NCBI GenBank assembly: GCA_902475825.1
Contig: CABSBA010000005.1
Coordinates: 1-22,556, forward strand
Direction of reading: 5' to 3'
DNA length: 22,556 nt
Origin: an uncultured Collinsella sp.
GTDB lineage: Bacteria > Actinomycetota > Coriobacteriia > Coriobacteriales > Coriobacteriaceae
Each line of letters begins with the position of its first letter. Position 1 is the stretch's first letter. Below the pieces are notes generated by a model, which did no database searches, had not been told where the DNA came from, and worked only from the letters and a program-made list of their open reading frames with translations. Positions 1-7,445 of the stretch are shown here, piece after piece. The translations under genes were made by a program, and so were the position numbers.

Positions 1-63
1 AATTGGCGCTCGAAAAAACTTGAGATATTTTTTAGCGTCTCTCACCTGCGGCGATGTAAACCC

Positions 64-93
64 GTCAAGCATTTGGTCAGAAATTGGTCAAGC
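64..93. promoter_or_regulatory. Tandem TTGGTCA / GTCAAGC repeats upstream of the surface locus
   Basis: TTGGTCA occurs at 73-79 and again at 84-90, an 11-bp period that puts both copies on one face of the helix. GTCAAGC flanks the pair at 64-70 and 87-93. The block lies about 70 bp upstream of the first gene of the surface-protein locus, where an activator or repressor site would be expected. No convincing -35/-10 pair was found near it, so the regulatory role is inferred. Confidence 0.35.
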
Positions 94-163
94 TGTGGCT
101 GATACGGTCGGCATCGACAGCCAAAACCAATAGAAGGTTTGGCCCAAAAGCAGGGAGGTTCCC

Positions 164-460
164 ATGGCATATTACTGGCCCCAGTACGGCATCGCCATCG
201 AAGTTGACGATGACCCATATCTTCTGCCCTTCGACGAGGAGGCGTTTCCCGATGCGGCCGTCTATCACGTCACCACCGACGTGATCTGCGATCCCGAATC
301 GTTTTCGGCACTCGCCCACCATATCGCCCACATCCACGACATCAAACTCGACCCAAACTTCGACGAGCTCATCTACTCGCGACGCCTCATGCTCCACATG
401 CTCTTTGGCGCCGATCCGTCCACGTTCGCGCGCGTCTATACCACTAAGGATGCCGCATGA
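164..460 (+). CDS. Small hypothetical protein, first gene of surface-protein locus
   Basis: A 98-residue protein that I do not recognise. ATG at 164 follows AGGGAGG at 152-158 with normal spacing. It has no signal peptide, membrane segment or Cys cluster, so it should be cytoplasmic. It is acidic and rich in Tyr, His and Asp, with a His-rich stretch in the middle (AHHIAHIH). Its stop overlaps the next start in an ATGA (457-460), so the two genes are translationally coupled, and it heads a run of genes for exported proteins. A small hairpin (CCAAAACC 121-128 with GGTTTGG 136-142) sits in its leader. It may be an accessory or regulatory factor for the locus; that is inference only. Confidence 0.75.
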   Translation: MAYYWPQYGIAIEVDDDPYLLPFDEEAFPDAAVYHVTTDVICDPESFSALAHHIAHIHDIKLDPNFDELIYSRRLMLHMLFGADPSTFARVYTTKDAA

Positions 461-966
461 ACGCACGGAAGCGGTCAAGCCCCCTGGGGTCAAAACATCG
501 AAAAAGGCTCGGCGCCGTCTGTTTGGCCATCGCCTGCGCCCTTATCGCCGTCGGCCTTTACGCCTGGCAGTCAAAGCCTATCGCCGAGACGGGTGCCTCG
601 GTCACAGCGGCAGAGGGTAAGTCGCGCCAAGAAATCCAGGACGAGCTCGATGCCATCGTCCGCGACAACATGATGACGATCTCGGTCGCACCGGTCGCCC
701 AGCTACAAAAAGGCGGCAAACTGCGCGTCAACGTACAAAACGTCCAGGATAACAAGTTTCCCCAGCGTTTCCGCGTGATCCAAAACGACGAGACCGTCTA
801 TGAATCGGGCGTGGTCGAGACCGGCAAGACCGTTGAGACCTGCCCTGCAGGCGACATCAAAGAAGGTGAGGCGTATATCGAGATTCAAGCGCTCGACGCC
901 AAGACCTACGACGCCCATGGCAATCCCACGCGCATCAAGGTGCGGGTTGCGCAGGCCGAAGACTAG
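457..966 (+). CDS. Membrane-anchored extracytoplasmic protein, unknown function
   Basis: A 169-residue protein with a basic N-terminus (MNARKRSS), one hydrophobic helix at about residues 18-37, and a soluble remainder. This predicts a type II anchor or an uncleaved signal with the C-terminal part outside the cell. The outer part begins with a charged helix (about 50-70) and continues as alternating polar and hydrophobic residues suggesting a small beta domain (about 75-165). It starts inside the previous gene (ATGA overlap). No conserved family was recognised. Cys22 and Cys27 lie inside the hydrophobic stretch and do not form a good lipobox. An 8-bp perfect hairpin follows at 1016-1034, before the next gene. 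Confidence 0.75.
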   Translation: MNARKRSSPLGSKHRKRLGAVCLAIACALIAVGLYAWQSKPIAETGASVTAAEGKSRQEIQDELDAIVRDNMMTISVAPVAQLQKGGKLRVNVQNVQDNKFPQRFRVIQNDETVYESGVVETGKTVETCPAGDIKEGEAYIEIQALDAKTYDAHGNPTRIKVRVAQAED

Positions 967-1015
967 ATCTGCCCCTGTTATGAAAATGCGCACCCGTGCC
1001 GTTTTCGTCTAACCC

Positions 1016-1034
1016 TCACGGAAACGTTCCGTGA
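1016..1034. promoter_or_regulatory. Perfect 8-bp inverted repeat before the WxL-like gene
   Basis: TCACGGAA (1016-1023) and TTCCGTGA (1027-1034) pair perfectly around ACG. The repeat ends about 6 nt before the AAAGGA ribosome site of the gene starting at 1054. No T-run follows, so it is not a normal intrinsic terminator. It could be an operator, or an RNA hairpin affecting processing or translation of the downstream surface genes. Confidence 0.5.
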
Positions 1035-1053
1035 CGAATAGAAAGGAACGATT

Positions 1054-1653
1054 ATGGACATCACCAGGAACTTGAGCGGGACCAGGGCGCTCGTCGTGGG
1101 CGCAGGGCTGGCGCTCGCACTCGCAATGGGCGCCGCGCCGACCACCGCTCTGGCGGAGGGACGTGTTGGAACCACCGACGTGACCATCAGAACCGAAATC
1201 GACAACATCGCGTTTAAGACTCCGACCGTCATCCCATTTGTCGCCAAGGCCGATGGCACGCTTCAGGGCCCTTCCGAGAATACAACCACCATCGACAATC
1301 TTTCGGCCTATGGCATCCACGTTACCAACATGAAAATCGGCGCCAAGAACTCCTGGAGCATCGTCGCCGACGCCAAGACGGGAACCGCCCAGAACTCCAT
1401 CGATTTTAAGGTCGGCCCCGACAAGGCACTCCAAGACGCTCATGCCGCGACGCAGGAAGCGGGCCTCGACCTTTCCAAAAATGCATCCTTCGACATGGGC
1501 TACCAGGGCATCGCCGATGGTACGGACAAGATTAAGCTTAAGACGAGCGGCACTGTCGCCCGCGTCACGCGAGACATCTTCCATGTGACCGGCACGGGCG
1601 ACCAGGTCGCAACCATTACGTGGACGGTCGAGCCCGGTGCGCACACGGCCTAA
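1054..1653 (+). CDS. Exported WxL-like surface protein
   Basis: A 199-residue secreted protein. ATG 1054 is preceded by GAAAGGAACG. A signal peptide covers about residues 1-34, with probable cleavage after TTALA. The mature part is Thr/Asp/Lys-rich and beta-like. It has an early strand (VTIRTEIDNIAFKTP), a central NTTTIDNLSAYGIHVTNMKI region and a terminal ATITWTVEP strand, all resembling WxL-like or pilin-like surface proteins of Gram-positive bacteria. It has no sorting signal or C-terminal membrane helix, so attachment would be non-covalent or through a partner. The next gene starts inside its 3' end and encodes a tiny sortase substrate, which is a plausible partner. Export is clear; family placement is by overall pattern. 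Confidence 0.75.
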   Translation: MDITRNLSGTRALVVGAGLALALAMGAAPTTALAEGRVGTTDVTIRTEIDNIAFKTPTVIPFVAKADGTLQGPSENTTTIDNLSAYGIHVTNMKIGAKNSWSIVADAKTGTAQNSIDFKVGPDKALQDAHAATQEAGLDLSKNASFDMGYQGIADGTDKIKLKTSGTVARVTRDIFHVTGTGDQVATITWTVEPGAHTA

Positions 1654-1894
1654 GGCGATGGTCCTTGCCGTCATCATCGGCGTTGTAACGTTTGCCCCGA
1701 TCGCCGCCTTTGCCCAACAAGAGCAGGCGCAAGCTGCCACACAGGTGACTGTCGATCTATCGGAGCTCGAACGCAGCGGCCAACATGAACCCCTAGCGCA
1801 AACGGGCGACACGCGACAGCTCCTGGCAGCAGGAATCGCCGCGGCAGGTGCAAGCGCCATCGGCCTTGGCCTGCACATCAAACGCAGCCAGTAG
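1637..1894 (+). CDS. Tiny LAXTG-anchored sortase substrate
   Basis: An 85-residue protein with a signal peptide (about 1-26, basic MRTRPK start, cleavage near AFA) and a complete C-terminal sorting signal: LAQTGD at 53-58, a hydrophobic helix at about 62-79 and a basic tail (HIKRSQ). LAXTG is the motif preferred by class E sortases of high-GC Gram-positives. After both cleavages only about 30 residues would remain. The GTG start at 1637 overlaps the previous gene and supplies the basic signal-peptide N-terminus. ATG 1658 is an alternative with AAGG just upstream but loses those charges. The reading frame differs from the upstream gene, so it is not a broken tail of it. No sortase gene lies in the window. 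Confidence 0.75.
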   Translation: MRTRPKAMVLAVIIGVVTFAPIAAFAQQEQAQAATQVTVDLSELERSGQHEPLAQTGDTRQLLAAGIAAAGASAIGLGLHIKRSQ

Positions 1895-1935
1895 CCACAC
1901 AAATCGAGACCGTCCAGAACAGGTAAGGAGAGCCC

Positions 1936-3348
1936 ATGGCATCAAAGAACCTTTTGCCCGTTGCCGCGCTCTGCAGCGCGCTTGTCACCGGCATGCCCGT
2001 CGCCGCTCTAGCGACACCCGCCGTAGACGTCCCCTTACCTGCCGTCAACTGTCTCGTCACAAACCAGATGAGCACCATCGCGCGCCAACGCCTCTCGCTT
2101 GCGCAGGCAAGCATTTCGACCTCGGGGTGTCTCCGTCGCTGCACGAACAGCTCGATAGTCGTGGATACCGAGCGCTCGCGCACAACGGACGGTCCTCTAA
2201 CGGGATGCGCCATCTGCACATGGCGTGCGGCTGCAACTGATGCCGATGGCGATTCCTGCGACGTGGAGCTGTGTTTCGACATCACCCTGTCCGATGACTC
2301 GGCGGACGGGGCAACGGTCGCCTTCGACAGCACATTTTTCGAAGACGGAGGAGGTGTATGCCTGGGCTGCGTCCCCTCGAGCGCCGATGGCGCGCAGCCC
2401 GCCATCTCATTCACCGCATCGCTGAAAATGACCAAGGTGGGCACCGACGCCACAGCGAATGGCGAGATCGCCCTGATGTTCTACGCGAGCGACACAGAAA
2501 GCCAGGAGATTCGGGACAAACAGCGGACCGGATCGCTCAGCCTGACGCGAGGGGCAGATCCCGGTCCCGACGATATCAGCACCCAAATGCAAGATGTGCA
2601 TCACGTCCTTGTCGATCCGGCGCTCCTCGAGATGGAATGGAGCGGAGCGGGAGCGGTCGGGCTCGCCCCCTCGACAGGTGGCATCGCAAGCAACTCCAGC
2701 GAGAACAGCGGTGAAATAGCGCCTGGAAACAATGGAACACCAGTCGGCATAACACCGCCATTGAGCGGTCCTTCAGCCACTTTCAGCGAGCCAAGCGAGA
2801 CGGCCGCCGCAGTGGGCGGCACGCAAGCTGGCGAAAACTTGGACTATGCCATGCCGACGGACATCGACGAGGGCAATTGTTGCATGATGGTCGCGCTCGA
2901 CCGCACGGAAACCGTCGACGCCGCGAGCATTGAGGTCACCGCCGCCGATAAGCCTGTCCGCAAAGCAGCCATTATCGCTTTTCCCAAAACCGTCGAAGTT
3001 GTTTTTCTGCCATCGGGCGAGGTCGTAGCCCCCACCCTGCTCACCTTGCTTGGGGCAAAGGGCACGGCCAACCAAATCGACAACCTCACGGTCGTCGACC
3101 CTGCAACCGCCGCAAAACTGCACCTGTATGCCGTAACCTCGGACGGAGGCAAAACCGAGGAATTCGACGGTGAGAACCTCCTGAATAACCGGATACTCCA
3201 TAGAATGGAAGACGTCTCGTATCAAATTGAGCTCGAGGGATTTGACCGAACTCGAGATGCCGATATCATCGCCGCGGCTATTGAGTCCCCGCAGCGACTC
3301 ATGACGCTGCGTTTCGATTACAGCCCCTATGTCGTGATGGGAGGCTGA
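1936..3348 (+). CDS. Large Cys-rich exported protein, unknown function
   Basis: A 470-residue protein starting at ATG 1936 after AAGGAGAG (1925-1932). A signal peptide covers about residues 1-26 (cleavage after AALA). The mature N-terminal half has many Cys, including two CxxC pairs (C91/C94 and C142/C145) plus C39, C65, C69, C108 and C113. A Ser/Gly/Pro/Thr/Asn-rich linker spans about 240-300. A C-terminal domain (about 305-470) begins with a CC pair (315-316) and looks beta-rich. There is no sorting signal or terminal helix. The composition suggests a disulphide-stabilised extracellular protein, possibly an adhesin or fibre subunit. It closes the surface locus. Family unknown. Confidence 0.75.
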   Translation: MASKNLLPVAALCSALVTGMPVAALATPAVDVPLPAVNCLVTNQMSTIARQRLSLAQASISTSGCLRRCTNSSIVVDTERSRTTDGPLTGCAICTWRAAATDADGDSCDVELCFDITLSDDSADGATVAFDSTFFEDGGGVCLGCVPSSADGAQPAISFTASLKMTKVGTDATANGEIALMFYASDTESQEIRDKQRTGSLSLTRGADPGPDDISTQMQDVHHVLVDPALLEMEWSGAGAVGLAPSTGGIASNSSENSGEIAPGNNGTPVGITPPLSGPSATFSEPSETAAAVGGTQAGENLDYAMPTDIDEGNCCMMVALDRTETVDAASIEVTAADKPVRKAAIIAFPKTVEVVFLPSGEVVAPTLLTLLGAKGTANQIDNLTVVDPATAAKLHLYAVTSDGGKTEEFDGENLLNNRILHRMEDVSYQIELEGFDRTRDADIIAAAIESPQRLMTLRFDYSPYVVMGG

Positions 3349-3372
3349 GGCTTGGGCACCAAATGCCGTCAT

Positions 3373-3390
3373 TAATACCACTTATATAAC
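3373..3390 (+). promoter_or_regulatory. Possible promoter of the DUF554 gene
   Basis: An AT-rich island in a GC-rich gap carries TAATAC (3373-3378) and TATAAC (3385-3390), both acceptable -10 boxes. TTGGGC at 3352-3357 is 15 bp before the first. Neither pair is ideal. The assignment rests on position, about 80 bp upstream of the DUF554 start. Confidence 0.3.
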
Positions 3391-3466
3391 GTATAGGATG
3401 AGTCGTGACGCACCATGCAGCCCGGTCTGCTACGATTGCCAGGTTGGCATCAATATGGGAGGGCTC

Positions 3467-4183
3467 ATGCCGGGTTTGGGAACGATCATCAACGTCGCGC
3501 TTTTGATTGCGGGCGGACTGCTGGGCCTTATAGGCGGACGCTTTATCACACCCCGCATCCAAGACACGCTCATGAAGGCGTCGGGACTGTGCGTTCTGTT
3601 TATCGGACTGGGTGGCACCATGCAAAAGATGCTCGTCATTGACGGGAAAGCGCTGGCAACCACCGGCACCACCATGCTCATCGTCTCGTTTGCCCTTGGC
3701 TCGCTCATCGGCGAGGCCATAAACCTGGAAGCCGGCATCGAAAACCTGGGCGAATGGCTCAAGCGCAAAACCGGCAGCGAGGGAGACAACGAGTTCACCA
3801 ATGCCTTTGTCTCGACATCGCTGACCGTCTGCATCGGTGCCATGGCTATCGTGGGATCAATCCAAGACGGCCTGCTCGGCGACTGGTCCACGCTTGCCCT
3901 CAAGGGCGCGCTAGACTGCATCATCGTCTGCACCATGACGGCCTCACTCGGCCGCGGCTGCATCTTCTCCGCCCTTCCCGTTGCCGTATTTCAGGGAACG
4001 ATTACGCTGTTTGCCGGTGCGCTCTCCCCCATCATGACCACCGCCGCCCTCGACAGCCTATCGCTCGTGGGCTCTATGCTCATCTTCTGCGTCGGAGTCA
4101 ACCTCATCCGTCCTCAGACCTTCCGCACGGCCAATATGCTCCCCTCCGTTGTCATAGCCGTCATCTACGCCCTCCTGTTCTAA
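3467..4183 (+). CDS. DUF554 family membrane protein (YdfK-like)
   Basis: A 238-residue polytopic inner-membrane protein matching the DUF554 family in length and pattern: start MPGLGTIINVALLIAGGLLG, an early GGxxQK-like segment (GLGGTMQKML), a central conserved stretch (FVSTSLTVCIGAMAIVGSIQDGL) and about seven hydrophobic helices. Function in the family is unknown; transport has been suggested. I chose ATG 3467 because GGGAGG (3457-3462) lies just upstream and the protein then begins as family members do. An in-frame ATG at 3455 and one at 3398 would add residues with no family support. It lies between the surface locus and the TerB operon and appears to be a single-gene unit. Confidence 0.85.
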   Translation: MPGLGTIINVALLIAGGLLGLIGGRFITPRIQDTLMKASGLCVLFIGLGGTMQKMLVIDGKALATTGTTMLIVSFALGSLIGEAINLEAGIENLGEWLKRKTGSEGDNEFTNAFVSTSLTVCIGAMAIVGSIQDGLLGDWSTLALKGALDCIIVCTMTASLGRGCIFSALPVAVFQGTITLFAGALSPIMTTAALDSLSLVGSMLIFCVGVNLIRPQTFRTANMLPSVVIAVIYALLF

Positions 4184-4225
4184 ATCTATCTACGTAGCGG
4201 TATCTCGAACACCTGTTTGATGCTG

Positions 4226-4234
4226 TGCTATGAT
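4226..4234 (+). promoter_or_regulatory. Extended -10 promoter of the TerB/ATPase/helicase operon
   Basis: TG at 4226-4227, one base, then TATGAT at 4229-4234 forms an extended -10 element about 38 bp before the GTG start at 4272. A weak -35 (TCGAAC, 4205-4210) is 18 bp upstream. This gives the operon its own promoter, separate from the DUF554 gene. Confidence 0.55.
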
Positions 4235-4271
4235 ATGAGGTCACCGAAGCTGCGTTAGGAGAGGAGAAGCG

Positions 4272-6032
4272 GTGGCCGACCAGGACATCAAGATGCTCAT
4301 CGAGCGCATTATGGCCGAGGCCCGGACCCATCAGTCTGCTCGCTTCTCAAACGAAGTCTATGCTGACGAGCCGATTCTCAAGACCGGCCGACAGATGCAG
4401 AATTTCCTTCCCGACCAGTACCGCAAGATGCGCGAGATATCGCGCTGGCAGGATGACCCCAAAGGCGGTGCGGGACGCTGGCTTTCGGAAGCTGAGCTCT
4501 TCTACCGTCAAGGCCTGCTGATGGCCAACTTTGATGACGACTGTCCCTACAACGGTACGTTCAAGTCGTACTTTCCCACCTACAACGCCATGAGCGATCG
4601 GCAACTGCGCGGCTATTTTACTTGGCGCGCCCAAGTGCGCCGCGGAACCGTCGAGGAAACGTCTACGTCCTTTGCCTTCCTGTATCTCTATGAGCTGATC
4701 TGTGGCATTGGCGTAGATGACCCACTCGATGGTTTTAACAAAATCAAGGCCTTTTGGGATGCCTATCGCGCCTTCGAGCCCGGCATCGACCGGTTTGCAC
4801 GCGTGTGGCTGCAGGATTACGCCGTTTTCCACGGACTCGACCCCAAGCTACTTCGCGACTCTAAAACCGTCATGTTCGATAACGCCCTTATCGAGCTACG
4901 CCGCGCAGCGCGAGACCTCTCGCCTGTACCGGCGCCGTCGGCCCAAGTCCCCAAGCGTCGCAAAGTCTCCGAACCCACGCTCCCCCTTCCGCCCGACGAG
5001 GCGGGCGAGGAGCGACTCATGGCCGCCATCAATGCCCTCTCCACGTATAACCTCAATAACTCAAGACTCGATCGCAGCCACCATCGCGACCTACGCCACG
5101 TGGCATGTGCCGTGTATGTCCGTATGGCGCGCTACTATGACACGCACCGAAAGACCGGTATCGTGGCGAGCTTGTTTGGGGAGGAGACGGCCATGCCCTA
5201 TACCATGTTTGCCTCGGCCGTGTTCTTTGCGCCCAATCGCCACGAGGACTGCGAATACCGCCTGGATCCCATCCATATCTACCGTTGCCAAAACGGTTTT
5301 TGGGAATGTATGCGGATTCACGGCAGCAGGCAAAAGAGCAGCAAGCTTGGCGAGATGATGCGCGCCTGCGACCAACGCCTGCGCCTGGCCCTAGACCCCG
5401 CCCATCCCCTGAAGGAGGAGAAGGTCCCCAAATATCTGGCCAAGATCATCGATGACGAGATCGTGGCATGGCTTTCGTGGGACGCCGCGCACCAGCCAGT
5501 CAAGATCGATATCGATTTGAGTCAGCTGGGGTACATTCGGAGCGCCGCCGCGCAAACGCGCGAAGCGCTTTTGATTGATGAGGAGCGCGAGGATGATGTG
5601 CTCGCAAAGGTCGATACGGCGGGTTCCAAGCAACCGGAAGCCAAGCCCGCGGCCGACGTGATGGCCGAGCCGATCGTGGCGCCCACGGAGCGCAACGAAG
5701 CCGACGAGCCAACCATTTCCACCGAACAGTTTGGCGTCGTGGCACCGCTCCTCGCACCGACGCCAGCGATCGTATCGACTGCACCCGCTGGCACCGCAAC
5801 CGAACTCGCGCCCGCTGCAACCGCGTATCTGCGCGCACTGCTCGAGCAGAACACGGCACAGGCGGCATCGGCAGTGGAGAGGTCGGGACAGAGCGAGGAC
5901 ATGCTCGTCGATACCATCAACGAGGCGCTCTTTGACCTGGTGGGTGACACCGTAATTGAATTTGGCGCGGCAGGACCGCACATTATCGAGGACTACGAAG
6001 CAGACGTGAGAGGATACCTAGACTATGAGTGA
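4272..6032 (+). CDS. TerB_N / TerB_C domain protein
   Basis: A 586-residue protein starting at GTG 4272 after AGGAGAGGAG. Residues about 40-240 match the TerB_N domain pattern (FYRQGLLMANFDDDC, FPTYNAMSDRQLRGYFTWR, FLYLYELICGIG, FWDAYR). A second conserved region lies at about 245-470 (STYNLNNSRL, MPYTMFASAVFF, IYRCQNGFWEC). An Ala/Pro/Glu-rich linker (about 470-515) precedes a C-terminal TerB_C-like domain (about 515-586: INEALFDLVGDTVIE and IIEDYEADVRGYL). I see no canonical acidic metal-binding TerB core between the two. Such proteins are known from comparative genomics to be linked to P-loop ATPases and SF2 helicases in predicted DNA-processing or stress systems, exactly as here. The biochemical role is unknown. 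Its end overlaps the ATPase start by 8 bp. Confidence 0.9.
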   Translation: MADQDIKMLIERIMAEARTHQSARFSNEVYADEPILKTGRQMQNFLPDQYRKMREISRWQDDPKGGAGRWLSEAELFYRQGLLMANFDDDCPYNGTFKSYFPTYNAMSDRQLRGYFTWRAQVRRGTVEETSTSFAFLYLYELICGIGVDDPLDGFNKIKAFWDAYRAFEPGIDRFARVWLQDYAVFHGLDPKLLRDSKTVMFDNALIELRRAARDLSPVPAPSAQVPKRRKVSEPTLPLPPDEAGEERLMAAINALSTYNLNNSRLDRSHHRDLRHVACAVYVRMARYYDTHRKTGIVASLFGEETAMPYTMFASAVFFAPNRHEDCEYRLDPIHIYRCQNGFWECMRIHGSRQKSSKLGEMMRACDQRLRLALDPAHPLKEEKVPKYLAKIIDDEIVAWLSWDAAHQPVKIDIDLSQLGYIRSAAAQTREALLIDEEREDDVLAKVDTAGSKQPEAKPAADVMAEPIVAPTERNEADEPTISTEQFGVVAPLLAPTPAIVSTAPAGTATELAPAATAYLRALLEQNTAQAASAVERSGQSEDMLVDTINEALFDLVGDTVIEFGAAGPHIIEDYEADVRGYLDYE

Positions 6033-7329
6033 TACCGCATCCGCAGCACCCCGTGTGCCCAAGCGCGTCGCCGCCGTCATTCTCAACTCGCTCAAGGGCG
6101 GCGTGGTCCCGCGCATCGGCCTTCCCTACATCACCGTAGGGCGCGAGGTCGAGATCCGCGCCCTGCTCACCGACCTGAGTCTCATCGCCAACGGCGGCGC
6201 AAGCTTCCGCTTTCTGGTCGGTCGCTACGGAGCCGGCAAGAGCTTTTTGCTCCAGACCATCCGCACGCACGCCATGGGTGAGGGATTCGTCGTCGCCGAT
6301 GCCGACCTATCCCCTGAGCGCCGCCTGCAGGGCGGCCAGGGACAGGGCCTTGCCACCTACCGTGAGCTCATCCGCAACATATCGACTAAAACGCGCCCCG
6401 AGGGCGGTGCGCTCAACCTTATCCTGGATCGCTGGGTCGCCTCGTGTGCCGATGCCGATGAGTCTGCCGTCAATGCCCAACTGGCCCCGCTCGAGGAAAT
6501 GGTCCACGGCTTCGACTTCTCCCGTATGCTCCGCCGCTACCGCGCGGCCGTATCCGAGGGCGACGAAGAAACTATGAGCCGCGTGACCAAATGGATTCGC
6601 GGCGAGTACCGCACCAAGAGTGAGGCACGCGCCGAGCTGGGCTCCTCGACCATCATCAGCGATGACGACTGGTACGACTACGTTAAGCTCATTGCGCGCT
6701 TTTTGGTCTGCAGCGGCTACAAGGGCATGCTGGTGCTCATCGACGAGCTCGTGAATCTGTACAAGATTCCCAACGCCATCACGCGCCAGTACAACTACGA
6801 GAAAATCCTGACCATGTACAACGACACGCTCCAGGGTAAAGCGCAGTACCTGGGCATGATTATGGGCGGCACGCCAACCTCCATCGAAGACCGCCGCCGC
6901 GGCGTGTTCTCCTACGAGGCCCTGCGCAGCCGACTCGCTCAGGGCCGCTTTGCGCGCGAGGACCTTAAGGACATGCTCGCGCCCATCATTCGTCTGCAGC
7001 CACTCACCTATGAGGAGCTGCTGGTGCTCATCGAAAAACTCATGCAGATCCATGCCGGCTACTTTGGCTGGACGCCCACGCTTACCGAGAACGACTTGGT
7101 GGACTTTCTCAAGATTGAGTTTGGCCGCGTGGGAGCCGATACGCACTTGACGCCGCGTGAGGTCATTCGTGACTTTATCGAGCTGCTCGACATCCTATGC
7201 CAAAACCCCGACGCCAACGTGGCCGAGCTACTGCAAAGCGTCGGCGGCGACGCGCTGGCGCCGGCAACAGCAACAGGCGACACCGGCACCGCAAGCGGCG
7301 ACCGCAATTTCGCCGAGTTCACCATCTAA
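6025..7329 (+). CDS. BrxD-like P-loop ATPase (DUF2791)
   Basis: A 434-residue ATP-binding protein of the DUF2791/BREX ATPase class. Walker A is GRYGAGKS (residues 66-73) and Walker B is MLVLIDEL (235-242). The sensor-like stretch LGMIMGGTP (276-284) and an Arg-rich DRRRGVFSYEALRSRL segment follow. BrxD is found next to the helicase BrxHI in some BREX loci, and the same order is seen here. The product probably hydrolyses ATP and acts on DNA with the neighbouring helicase; this is family-based inference. ATG 6025 lies inside the TerB gene (8-bp overlap), so the two are translationally coupled. A REP-like hairpin begins in its stop codon (7328-7364). Confidence 0.9.
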   Translation: MSDTASAAPRVPKRVAAVILNSLKGGVVPRIGLPYITVGREVEIRALLTDLSLIANGGASFRFLVGRYGAGKSFLLQTIRTHAMGEGFVVADADLSPERRLQGGQGQGLATYRELIRNISTKTRPEGGALNLILDRWVASCADADESAVNAQLAPLEEMVHGFDFSRMLRRYRAAVSEGDEETMSRVTKWIRGEYRTKSEARAELGSSTIISDDDWYDYVKLIARFLVCSGYKGMLVLIDELVNLYKIPNAITRQYNYEKILTMYNDTLQGKAQYLGMIMGGTPTSIEDRRRGVFSYEALRSRLAQGRFAREDLKDMLAPIIRLQPLTYEELLVLIEKLMQIHAGYFGWTPTLTENDLVDFLKIEFGRVGADTHLTPREVIRDFIELLDILCQNPDANVAELLQSVGGDALAPATATGDTGTASGDRNFAEFTI

Positions 7330-7364
7330 CCTGCCAAAAAGGGACAGGTTTATTTTGGCGGGTT
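7328..7364 (+). repeat. REP-like hairpin between ATPase and helicase genes
   Basis: AACCTGCCAAAA (7328-7339) pairs with TTTTGGCGGGTT (7353-7364): 12 pairs including one G-U, with a 13-nt loop holding GGGACAGG. A competing 6-bp stem is possible (AACCTG 7328-7333 with CAGGTT 7345-7350). The loop core and stem resemble the reverse complement of the hairpin at 21437-21475, so both are likely copies of one repeat family. The short T-rich tail (TTTT) could also give partial transcription termination inside the operon. Confidence 0.6.
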
Positions 7365-7445
7365 TTATCTGGGCAAACGTCGAGGCAGTGATGCGGCAAG
7401 CCACTGCTCACCGCGTTAAGAGGTTCGTATTTGAGAGGAGGCCCC

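Noticed and set aside
7..37. Imperfect hairpin with A6/T6 arms (CGCT 7-10, AGCG 34-37) as a terminator
   Set aside because: The T-run is inside the stem and two bases are bulged; the upstream gene is outside the window, so its role cannot be judged.
520..540. Lipobox in the membrane-anchored protein starting at 457
   Set aside because: Cys27 sits in the middle of the hydrophobic helix and lacks the usual Leu at -3, so lipoprotein processing is unlikely.
1009..1902. Long minus-strand open frame (297 codons) opposite the surface genes
   Set aside because: It lies antisense to two genes with clear signal peptides and ribosome sites, has no ribosome site of its own and an Arg/Ala/Cys-rich composition typical of antisense frames in GC-rich DNA.
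7431..7445. TTG at 7431 as start of the helicase
   Set aside because: The strong GAGAGGAGG lies within these codons and is correctly spaced for GTG 7446 instead.
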